Source of the DNA: a bacterium
GTDB taxonomy: Bacteria; Planctomycetota; JACOTG01; JAUIME01
Length of the DNA stretch: 6,880 nucleotides
Direction: 5' to 3'
Assembly: GCA_030433195.1 (NCBI GenBank)
Contig: JAUIME010000278.1
Location: 1 to 6,880 of the forward strand
Shown: positions 1 to 5,476 of the stretch, piece after piece
Numbering within the stretch: position 1 is the first letter of the stretch
Layout of the letters: every line of letters starts with the position of its first letter
Program-made: the position numbers and the translations under genes
Notes under the pieces: model-generated
The model's database searches: none
What the model was told of the DNA's origin: nothing
The model's input: only the letters and a program-made list of their open reading frames with translations

Positions 1-372
1 CTTCTTCGGCTCTTTCTTGGCCGGCTCCTTCTTCTTGGGCGGCGTCTTCTTCGGCTCGTCTTGCTTCTTCGGCTTCTTCTTCTCCGGCTCTTTTTTCTTC
101 ACCGGCTTCTTCTTGGGCGGCTCTTTCTTCTTCGGCTCCGGCTTCTTGACGACCTTCTTCTTCTCGGGCTTCTTAGTCTCTATGGGCTTGGGCTTAGGCT
201 TGGGCTTGTCGACCTTCTTCTCGATCTTGGTCACCGAGACCGCGAGCTTCTTGGGCTTCTTCTTGTCCTTATCCTTGTTGCGCACCACCTGGATGAGGGC
301 CAGGTGCGCGATGACCGAGAGGATCAGGAACAGCGACAGGTAGAGCCCGGTGCGACGCCGGGGCCGCGGCAA
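1..372 (-). CDS. TonB-like energy transducer, N-terminal part (runs off left edge)
   Basis: The minus-strand frame is open from the left edge and shows 124 residues from a TTG start at 372. An Arg-rich stretch (PRPRRR) is followed by one hydrophobic helix, about residues 9-30 (GLYLSLFLILSVIAHLALIQ), and then by roughly 90 residues made almost only of Lys, Pro, Glu and Val (KKPEKKKVVKKPEPKKKEPP and similar). This is the N-terminal layout of TonB-type proteins: cytoplasmic basic residues, an inner-membrane anchor, and an extended Pro/Lys linker across the periplasm. The diagnostic TonB C-terminal domain would lie outside the window, so the name is inference; another membrane-anchored Lys/Pro-rich protein is possible. 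The start is uncertain. The frame stays open upstream through a Gly/Asp-rich stretch, and the only other usual start codon is GTG at 645, deep inside the preceding gene. No ribosome binding site precedes TTG 372. Confidence 0.62.
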   Translation of the reverse strand, partial: MPRPRRRTGLYLSLFLILSVIAHLALIQVVRNKDKDKKKPKKLAVSVTKIEKKVDKPKPKPKPIETKKPEKKKVVKKPEPKKKEPPKKKPVKKKEPEKKKPKKQDEPKKTPPKKKEPAKKEPKK

Positions 373-402
373 GAGCCCGAAGGACGAAGGATCGCCGCCG
401 TC

Positions 403-486
403 GTGACCGCCATCACCCTCATCACCCTCATCACCACTGTGACCGCCATCGCCGCCATCACCATCGCCGCCGAAACCCTCATCACC
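403..486. repeat. Low-complexity GGTGAT/ATCACC direct-repeat tract
   Basis: Short direct repeats are packed between the secreted-protein gene and the TonB-like gene. The 9-mer ATCACCCTC occurs at 412-420 and 421-429, and ATCACC recurs at 430-435 and near 480. GTGACCGCCATC occurs at 403-414 and 439-450. In the minus-strand frame of the TonB-like gene the tract would encode an acidic glycine-rich segment (DGDGGDGGHSGDEGDEGDGG), with no stop before the membrane helix. It may therefore be an unrecognised N-terminal extension rather than true intergenic DNA. Tracts like this can change length by slippage. Confidence 0.7.
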
Positions 487-493
487 GATGGCC

Positions 494-2425
494 TCACCGC
501 CGCTGCCGGAGCTTCGAGAAGGAGTCGGCTCGGGCTCGATGCGCGCGCCGAACCGCTTCGGCGTTGGCGCGTTCGGCTTCCATCGCGCGTCGGCGCGCTC
601 GCGCCATCGGCAACTCGAAGCCGTCGAGGTGACCAGCGATCTCACGCACCGGGGGCATGCCCTCGAGTCGGTTCACGAGGCGAGACGCGGCCGCGAGCGC
701 AACGCCGAATCCCGTCGGTGAGAAGCACTCGCCGATCATTCCGTGCTCGTCGGCACTGTACGACCGGATCAGCGGATCGAGATGCCGCGTGAGCGCCTCG
801 GTCGTGGGGAGCAGAGCGAGGTCGATCGGCACACCGGCTTCGTCGACGCGCCCCTGCAAACCCTGGAGGAACGGCGCACCCGTCGCGTAGCAAACTCCCA
901 CGAAGCGCGGCACGTCGACATACTCGAGCGACGCCTTCGGTCGGGACGACAACTTCGACCGCGCGGCCCGGAACGCCTCGTTCGACGCGAGCGACTTTCC
1001 GTCACGCGCTCGATTGCGAAGCGCTTCCTTCAGCATCAGCGGAGCGCCCGCGCAGTAGAACGTATCGTCCACGATCGCGTAGGTCGGGGTGAACGGAACC
1101 TCCGGGTGGAGCGACATGTAGTAGAGCGTGGTGCCTTCGAAATCGAGGGACTTTCGCTGCACGCCGGCGCGATCGAAGAGCTTCTTCACGCACGCGTGGA
1201 AGACGTCCGGCTTTTCGAGGTGGAGCGTCCCCAACAGATCGGGCACGAAACCGCCGTTCGACGGCATCGAAACGCTCATCGAGATCCCCTGCCCCAACGA
1301 AGCGAGAAACTCGGTGTGGGGATCGAAGCCGACGCGCTCGCGGATCTGATCGCGTGCTCGCTCGAACTCCATCCGTGCGGGCGGCCAATACTTGTCGACG
1401 AGACGCAGCGCCTCGTCCACCGCGCCCACGAAATCGAAGTTCATCTGCGAGAAGTACACCGTGCTCTCGGGCGCGAGCGCGAGCGCACTCTCCACCACGG
1501 GGCCCGGTGCGCACAGCTTCACGAAGCCTCGCTTCGGCCCCGGCGCGTCGATGTAGTAGACGTCGCGCGCGCCCGTGCCGTCGACGGCCGCGACGAGCGT
1601 GACCGAGCGAATGGCGTCGAGTCCGAGATCGGCGACGAGTTCGGTGATCTCGGGAGGCGTCAGTCGGCCGATCCGGCTCTTCACCCCGTCGATGTTGAAG
1701 AACATCGTGCTCAACACCTTCGCCTTGCCGGCGTGTGCCATGCCGCGCCGGAACGAATCGTTGGCAGCGAGGGTCCCCTTCCCGCTTTCGTGATGATCGA
1801 GCATTCGCCCGAGGTAGTACTTGTTGAGCCCGACGAGGAACAGGTTGTCGAGCTGCGCGTAGCAGATGCTCGTGAACGGCGCGTTCGGAATCGGAAGAGA
1901 CTGGATCTGATGATTCCCGTGCGCGATCGCGTGCGGACGAATCCCCGATCCCGACAGTTCTTCGAGCGCACGGCTCAACATCCCGTGGAACTCGCGGGTC
2001 TTGTTTCCGGTGTCGATCGCGAGGACGAACGAAGGCGTCGGCGTTCGAAGCGCGACCATCGTCAGGTCGCCGATCGCGATCGAGACGCGCCCCTGCAAGA
2101 TCGAACGCAGTGCCACGACCTCCTCGGGAAGCGGGTTGCGCGCCAAGTGCTCGTGCACGCGCTGCTCGAGCTCGCGGACGAAACTGCGAACCTCGCCTTC
2201 TTGCCACGTCTTGGCGAGTCCCGTGCCTTCGAAGGCGGCGTCGCCCGCGGCGAGTCCTTCGAACGACCCGAAGAAGTAGCAATCGTCGGGCACGCACTGC
2301 TCGAAGCGCAGAGAGCCCGCTCGGAAGTCCTCCGCGGACGCGCTCGGCGCGGCGGCCAGCACGCCCACGAGCGCCGCGACGATCCACGCGACGCGGCGGC
2401 ACGTACGAATTCGATGATCGACCAT
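494..2425 (-). CDS. Secreted DUF3352-like protein with two-fold internal repeat
   Basis: The product is 643 residues with a clear Sec signal peptide: basic start (HRIRTCRR), hydrophobic core WIVAALVGVLAAA, and a likely signal-peptidase cut after PSASA at residue 31. No lipobox is seen, so it is probably soluble in the periplasm or exported. The mature part has two related halves, about 40-260 and 312-510. Each opens with a Pro-containing strand (VPDDCYFFGSF; APESTVYFSQMNF). Each later contains the same signature: DNLFLVGLNKYYLGRML then GKGTLAANDSFRR (192-226), and DDTFYCAGAPLMLKEAL then GKSLASNEAFR (453-486). This resembles the DUF3352 family, whose function is unknown; the assignment is from memory of its pattern. 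The C-terminus (about 607-643) is a basic, Ala/Arg-rich predicted helix. I chose ATG 2425 because GAGG sits 8 nt upstream; ATG 2431 and TTG 2446 are in frame but poorly placed. The TonB-like gene follows at about 120 bp and is probably co-transcribed. Confidence 0.87.
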   Translation of the reverse strand: MVDHRIRTCRRVAWIVAALVGVLAAAPSASAEDFRAGSLRFEQCVPDDCYFFGSFEGLAAGDAAFEGTGLAKTWQEGEVRSFVRELEQRVHEHLARNPLPEEVVALRSILQGRVSIAIGDLTMVALRTPTPSFVLAIDTGNKTREFHGMLSRALEELSGSGIRPHAIAHGNHQIQSLPIPNAPFTSICYAQLDNLFLVGLNKYYLGRMLDHHESGKGTLAANDSFRRGMAHAGKAKVLSTMFFNIDGVKSRIGRLTPPEITELVADLGLDAIRSVTLVAAVDGTGARDVYYIDAPGPKRGFVKLCAPGPVVESALALAPESTVYFSQMNFDFVGAVDEALRLVDKYWPPARMEFERARDQIRERVGFDPHTEFLASLGQGISMSVSMPSNGGFVPDLLGTLHLEKPDVFHACVKKLFDRAGVQRKSLDFEGTTLYYMSLHPEVPFTPTYAIVDDTFYCAGAPLMLKEALRNRARDGKSLASNEAFRAARSKLSSRPKASLEYVDVPRFVGVCYATGAPFLQGLQGRVDEAGVPIDLALLPTTEALTRHLDPLIRSYSADEHGMIGECFSPTGFGVALAAASRLVNRLEGMPPVREIAGHLDGFELPMARARRRAMEAERANAEAVRRAHRARADSFSKLRQRR

Positions 2426-2433
2426 GTTCATTC

Positions 2434-2437
2434 CCTC
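2434..2437 (-). promoter_or_regulatory. Ribosome binding site deciding the start of the secreted-protein gene
   Basis: On the minus strand GAGG (within AGTGAGGGA) lies 8 nt before ATG 2425. It is only 2 nt before the alternative in-frame ATG 2431, and it lies downstream of the TTG at 2446. This favours 2425. Confidence 0.6.
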
Positions 2438-2893
2438 ACTTTTCAAGACCGGGTCGGGAACCTCATTCGCGAAGCCCCCGGAGACGGTTCTTCTCTATCG
2501 GACGGTCGGATGTCGTCACTGCACCGCCGTGCGATTTCGGAAACCTCGCGAATCTCGGGCGTCCGGTCGCGTTGCGGCTCGCTCGAGGAGACTCGACGGG
2601 GGTGTGTCGCGTGGTGCGAGGTCGGTCGGCCGAGGGGACCGTGCGGTTCACGGTCGCGAGTCGGCAGATCGATCGGCCGATGCGGCAACACCCGGGTGCG
2701 CGAGACGTGTCGTCGAAACGAAGCGGCGCGAGACGGGCAGTGCTCTACGAATCAAGGGCCGGCGTGGGACAGCGCCGGTTCGGACCCCGCACTCCGAGGG
2801 TAGCAAAAGCCACCGTGCCGCGATACGGACGCCCCACGCAAGCCTCGCTGTGGGTGGACTTTCGAGTCCGGCGCCGTCAGACGCACGCCCCGC

Positions 2894-2914
2894 CGAGGGC
2901 GCGCCGTGCCCTCG
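2894..2914 (-). terminator. Hairpin just downstream of the EIIA gene, possible transcription end
   Basis: There is a perfect 7-bp inverted repeat, CGAGGGC and GCCCTCG, with a 7-nt loop. It begins about 20 nt after the EIIA stop codon on the minus strand. The position suits a terminator or an mRNA-stabilising 3' stem. No T-rich tract follows on the minus strand, so it is not a classical intrinsic terminator. Confidence 0.3.
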
Positions 2915-2934
2915 CGCTCGCCGTCTTTCGAGAG

Positions 2935-3468
2935 TCAGTCGAGAGCGCTGAGGGCCCAGATCACGTCGGCAGGATCCTCGGCCTCGATCAGCTGCTCGCG
3001 AATCCCCCACTCGGGCTCGAGGTCCTCTTCAGCGCGTTCCTCCACGCGAAAGAGCTCGGCGAGACGCTGCACGACCTCGAGGTACTTGCGATCGTCGTAG
3101 GCGGGCGCGACCAGACTCACGAACACGTGGACCGGCTGATCGTCGATCGCCCCGAAGTCGACTCCCTCACGCGAGATCGCCACCGCCATGACCAGTTCCT
3201 TGGCTTGCCGGGTCCGCACGTGCGGAATCGCGATGCCGCGACCGATCGCGGTCGTGGCTTTCTTCTCTCGGTTGAACAAGTCGGTCGCGAGCCGTCCCGA
3301 CTTGGCGATCTTGCCCGACGTCGCGAGCAGCGTCGCCATTTCTTGCATCACCCGTTCCTTGACGATTCGCTGGTATTTGTCCCGCGGCATCTCGGGATCG
3401 AGCTCGTCGAGAGAGAGATCGAGGCCGAGGCGAATCCGCTCGGGAACCAGGTATTGTCGTAACTTCAT
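2935..3468 (-). CDS. PTS EIIA type-2 protein (EIIA-Ntr/PtsN-like)
   Basis: This is a 177-residue cytoplasmic protein with the EIIA type-2 (mannitol/fructose/Ntr) fold. The phosphohistidine motif is clear: REKKATTAIGRGIAIPHVR, with His83 as the expected phosphate acceptor. Also typical are the preceding helix with LLATSGKI (47-54), GVDFGAIDDQPVHVFVSLVAP (102-122) and the following YLEVVQRLAELF helix. In EIIA(Ntr) systems this protein takes phosphate from an HPr-like carrier and acts as a regulator rather than a sugar importer. No EIIB/EIIC, HPr, EI or rpoN gene is next to it here, which fits a regulatory role (inference). The first about 25 residues and the last about 30 are less typical. ATG 3468 is preferred because MKLRQYLVP aligns with the usual family beginning; ATG 3504 would add 12 residues. 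Neither has a Shine-Dalgarno site. A TAGAAT hexamer at 3503-3508 could be a -10 element that would exclude the longer form. Confidence 0.93.
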   Translation of the reverse strand: MKLRQYLVPERIRLGLDLSLDELDPEMPRDKYQRIVKERVMQEMATLLATSGKIAKSGRLATDLFNREKKATTAIGRGIAIPHVRTRQAKELVMAVAISREGVDFGAIDDQPVHVFVSLVAPAYDDRKYLEVVQRLAELFRVEERAEEDLEPEWGIREQLIEAEDPADVIWALSALD

Positions 3469-3511
3469 GGGGCGTCCAGACTCGACAAGGAGAAGTCGCG
3501 TCATTCTAGCA

Positions 3512-3529
3512 GCCCGTTGAACAACGGGC
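3512..3529. promoter_or_regulatory. Perfect 18-bp palindrome upstream of the EIIA gene, possible operator
   Basis: GCCCGTTGAACAACGGGC consists of two 8-bp arms around a central AA/TT. It is 44 nt upstream of the preferred EIIA start and 3 nt upstream of TAGAAT (minus strand, 3508-3503), a 5-of-6 match to a -10 element. A dimeric regulator could bind here across the promoter spacer. If transcribed, it could fold as a 7-bp stem with a 4-nt loop. The regulator is unknown and the promoter assignment is inference, since no -35 element is recognisable. Confidence 0.45.
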
Positions 3530-3604
3530 GCGAGTTGGAATCGTGAGATTTCCCGCCGGTCGTCGCCGGGTCGCGCTCCCCGGCCCGTGACGAGGCGGCA
3601 ACGA

Positions 3605-3626
3605 ACTCGAGCGGCTCCGCCCGAGT
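3605..3626. repeat. Imperfect hairpin in the divergent spacer
   Basis: ACTCG-A-GCGG-CT-CCGC-C-CGAGT gives 9 of 10 paired positions around a 2-nt centre. It lies between the divergent EIIA and membrane-protein genes. It has no T-tract on either side, and its role is unknown. Confidence 0.35.
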
Positions 3627-3762
3627 CCGGACACCGCCGAAATCCGATCCTCTCCCCCCTAAAGGACAGCCTTCGAACAACCGATACACGCACCCCAGGA
3701 TTCTCGGTACCGGTCCACTCCCGCCGGGCGTGTGCCCGCATGGATTCACCGCTCCCCCGATC

Positions 3763-3768
3763 GAGGGA
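3763..3768 (+). promoter_or_regulatory. Ribosome binding site deciding the start of the membrane-protein gene
   Basis: GAGGGA is followed by 9 nt and then ATG 3778. It lies inside the longer reading frame that could start at GTG 3730, so it supports the internal ATG as the true start. Confidence 0.6.
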
Positions 3769-3777
3769 ACGCGTTTC

Positions 3778-5283
3778 ATGGCAGAGCAACGGAATTCGAA
3801 GCACGAGGCGGCTGCCTCCGAGGATCCGATCCGCGTCGAACCACGCAAGGACGCGGTCGAGCCCGTGGAGCCCCACGAGCGGATTCTCTCTACCGAAAAG
3901 GCTCTCCCCGTCGCCGAACGGAACGCCGCCGCACCGCCTCTCGAACCCGACGATTTCGAGTTCGTGATCGAGGACGACGAACCCGCGCTCGGCGAGCCGC
4001 ATGCCGAGGCGACTTCGGACTCGAGTCCCACGTCGGCTCACGGTGACGAACCCTCGTTCGACAACTGGCTGCGATCCCGCGATTCGGCCGAGAGTCCGTC
4101 CGAACCCGCGGATCCCGATTCCATCTCGCTTCCGAAACGGCCGGCGTTCGTGTCGGGTGCCGACGAGCTCGCGCAGATGTCCGAAGAGCCCGCACACCCT
4201 GCGGACGCGTCGACCGAAGCCGAGCACGCCGCACCGAAGCGTCCGCAGCTCGAGGATCTCTCGGGGATCACCGAGCCCGAGAACGTCGTCGGCGGCGAAG
4301 ACCTGATGCAGCAGCTCGATGCGCTCGAGGACTTCGATTCGAGCGATCCCGATCCGCTCGCGGACGATTTCGATTCGATCGACGACGATTTCGTCGAGGA
4401 ACCGTTCCGTCTCCCTGACGACGAGGACTCGATCCAGCCGATTCGTACGTCGATCGCGCGCCCCCCTCGGACGCGCCCCGTCTCGATTCCGCTCGCGGCC
4501 GCCTTGCTGCTCGTCATTACGGCCGGCGCGTACTTCACGTGGTTCCATCAGCCCCCGGTCGATCTCGACGAAGCCAGCTACGCGGGCGCACCGACGGCAA
4601 GCGACGACGCGGCCGACGACGACCCCGCGACGGACGCCGGCGAGACCGAGCCCGTCGAAACGATCGCGATCTTCGATCACGACGACAACGAACGGCGGGT
4701 CACCACGACGAGCGGCTCGTCGATGGCCGAGGCCGACCTCATCGCCGACCTCGCCGCCGAGGACGAAGAGAAGAACCCCGCGGACGAGCTCCTCGCGACC
4801 GAAGAGACGCCCGCCGACGACGACACGCCCGAGCCTTCGTCCGGCTCGCGCACGCTCATCGCCGCGGCCGCGACGCCTCCGACCTCGGACGCGAGCGACG
4901 AAGCGATGCAGAAGTACGAAGACACCCCGCTCGAGCCCGGTGAGATCATCATCGCGCTCAAGAACGGCAACACGTTCCAGGGTCGCCTCAAGAAGACGAC
5001 CGACGAAGGCATCGTCCTGTTCTTCGAGAACGGCGAGATCATGCTGCCGCGCGAAATGCTCGACGAGATCCTCCCCGAGGACTCGGAAGAGTACCTGCCG
5101 GCCGAGTCGTTCCCGGACGGCTTCGTAGAGTTCCAGCATGGCAACCGCATGTACGGAAAGATCCTCTACGTGACCTCGACCCGAGTCGTGATGGACGTCG
5201 CCGGTGCGCGGTTCGTCTTCCCGCGTTCGTCGGTCGACGTCGACTACCGTCACCCGGTGTTCGTGCGGTCCGACCTGCAGTAG
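3778..5283 (+). CDS. Acidic single-pass membrane protein with duplicated C-terminal beta-repeat
   Basis: The product is 501 residues and I do not recognise the family. Residues 1-228 are hydrophilic, rich in Asp, Glu, Pro and Ser, and probably disordered, with a strongly acidic patch (DDFDSIDDDFVEE, about 197-208). An Arg-rich stretch (RPPRTRP) precedes one membrane helix, about 235-256 (VSIPLAAALLLVITAGAYFTW). The positive-inside rule puts the long N-terminus in the cytoplasm and the C-terminus outside. Residues 260-385 are another acidic, Ala/Thr/Asp-rich linker. Residues 388-490 form two repeats, each with GN, a Gly four residues later, a Val-rich strand and a PR near the end: LKNGNTFQGRL...MLPREMLDE and FQHGNRMYGKI...VFPRSSVDV. 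They look like small Sm/SH3-like beta units (inference). A Shine-Dalgarno site supports ATG 3778. The gene appears monocistronic, with its own terminator, and is divergent from the EIIA gene. Confidence 0.88.
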   Translation: MAEQRNSKHEAAASEDPIRVEPRKDAVEPVEPHERILSTEKALPVAERNAAAPPLEPDDFEFVIEDDEPALGEPHAEATSDSSPTSAHGDEPSFDNWLRSRDSAESPSEPADPDSISLPKRPAFVSGADELAQMSEEPAHPADASTEAEHAAPKRPQLEDLSGITEPENVVGGEDLMQQLDALEDFDSSDPDPLADDFDSIDDDFVEEPFRLPDDEDSIQPIRTSIARPPRTRPVSIPLAAALLLVITAGAYFTWFHQPPVDLDEASYAGAPTASDDAADDDPATDAGETEPVETIAIFDHDDNERRVTTTSGSSMAEADLIADLAAEDEEKNPADELLATEETPADDDTPEPSSGSRTLIAAAATPPTSDASDEAMQKYEDTPLEPGEIIIALKNGNTFQGRLKKTTDEGIVLFFENGEIMLPREMLDEILPEDSEEYLPAESFPDGFVEFQHGNRMYGKILYVTSTRVVMDVAGARFVFPRSSVDVDYRHPVFVRSDLQ

Positions 5284-5287
5284 CCGC

Positions 5288-5335
5288 AGCCCGAGTCCGG
5301 GAGCGATGATCGCGACCGGACTCGGCTTCTTTTCC
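5288..5335 (+). terminator. Strong intrinsic terminator after the membrane-protein gene
   Basis: CCGAGTCCGG (5291-5300) pairs perfectly with CCGGACTCGG (5316-5325), and AGC/GCT can extend the base past one bulge. Inside, GA and GA face each other as a tandem G-A mismatch, and GCGA/TCGC closes a TGA loop, giving one long rod. CTTCTTTTCC follows directly as the U-rich tract. It begins 5 nt after the stop codon. Confidence 0.88.
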
Positions 5336-5458
5336 ACCTCGACACGCGCCCGACTCCTGCCCGTGTGTCCTCGCCCCTGCCCTTGCCTCCACGGTCGCGA
5401 TCCGCTAGCCTTGCCTCCGACCGCAACGGGCTCTCGACCGAGCGCCCCGCGGCTCCTC

Positions 5459-5468
5459 GGGAGGGAGG
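5459..5468 (+). promoter_or_regulatory. Ribosome binding site fixing a GTG start for the nuclease gene
   Basis: GGGAGGGAGG contains a full GGAGG 8 nt before GTG 5477. The reading frame is open for another 91 codons upstream, through the terminator, so this site decides the start. Confidence 0.75.
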
Positions 5469-5476
5469 TTTCGGAC

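Larger units (their letters stand above)
2426..2934. other. 509-bp gap without a supported gene
   Basis: Several ORFs of 80-170 codons cross this stretch on both strands. All translate to Arg/Ser/Pro-rich sequence with no hydrophobic core, as expected of chance ORFs in G+C-rich DNA. I see no tRNA cloverleaf and no credible -35/-10 pair. What is visible is a set of small inverted repeats: CGAGGGC/GCCCTCG at 2894-2914, GGACT-TTCG-AGTCC at 2856-2869, and ACCGTG/CACGGT at 2638-2654. The left end must carry the leader of the secreted-protein gene, and the right end the 3' leader of the EIIA gene. A small RNA or regulatory leader cannot be excluded by eye. Confidence 0.6.

Noticed and set aside
17..343. 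Plus-strand ORFs rich in Phe, Gly and Leu at the left edge
   Set aside because: They are the antisense of the Lys-rich AAG/GAG codons of the TonB-like linker.
2443..2691. 82-codon minus-strand ORF just upstream of the secreted-protein gene
   Set aside because: It is well placed but its product is Arg/Ser/Pro/Glu-rich with no hydrophobic core and no ribosome binding site seen.
2736..2800. tRNA-like fragments (GTAGAGCACTGC on the minus strand, GGTTCGGACCCC on the plus strand)
   Set aside because: The fragments are on opposite strands, the T-loop lacks the conserved A, and no D-stem, anticodon stem or acceptor stem can be assembled.
743..2803. 686-codon plus-strand ORF opposite the secreted-protein gene
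   Set aside because: It is antisense to a gene with signal peptide and internal repeats; its composition is Arg/Glu/His-rich with no fold, as expected from codon bias.
2110..3462. 450-codon plus-strand ORF across the gap and the EIIA antisense
   Set aside because: The translation is Arg/Pro-rich with no motif, and it opposes the clear EIIA gene.
3725..3738. CGGGC-GTGT-GCCCG stem in the leader of the membrane-protein gene
   Set aside because: A 5-bp G+C stem is expected by chance in such DNA and nothing ties it to regulation.
5383..5411. TTGCCT-17-TAGCCT as a sigma-70 promoter of the nuclease gene
   Set aside because: The spacing is right, but only 4 of 6 and 3 of 6 positions match, which is too weak to annotate.
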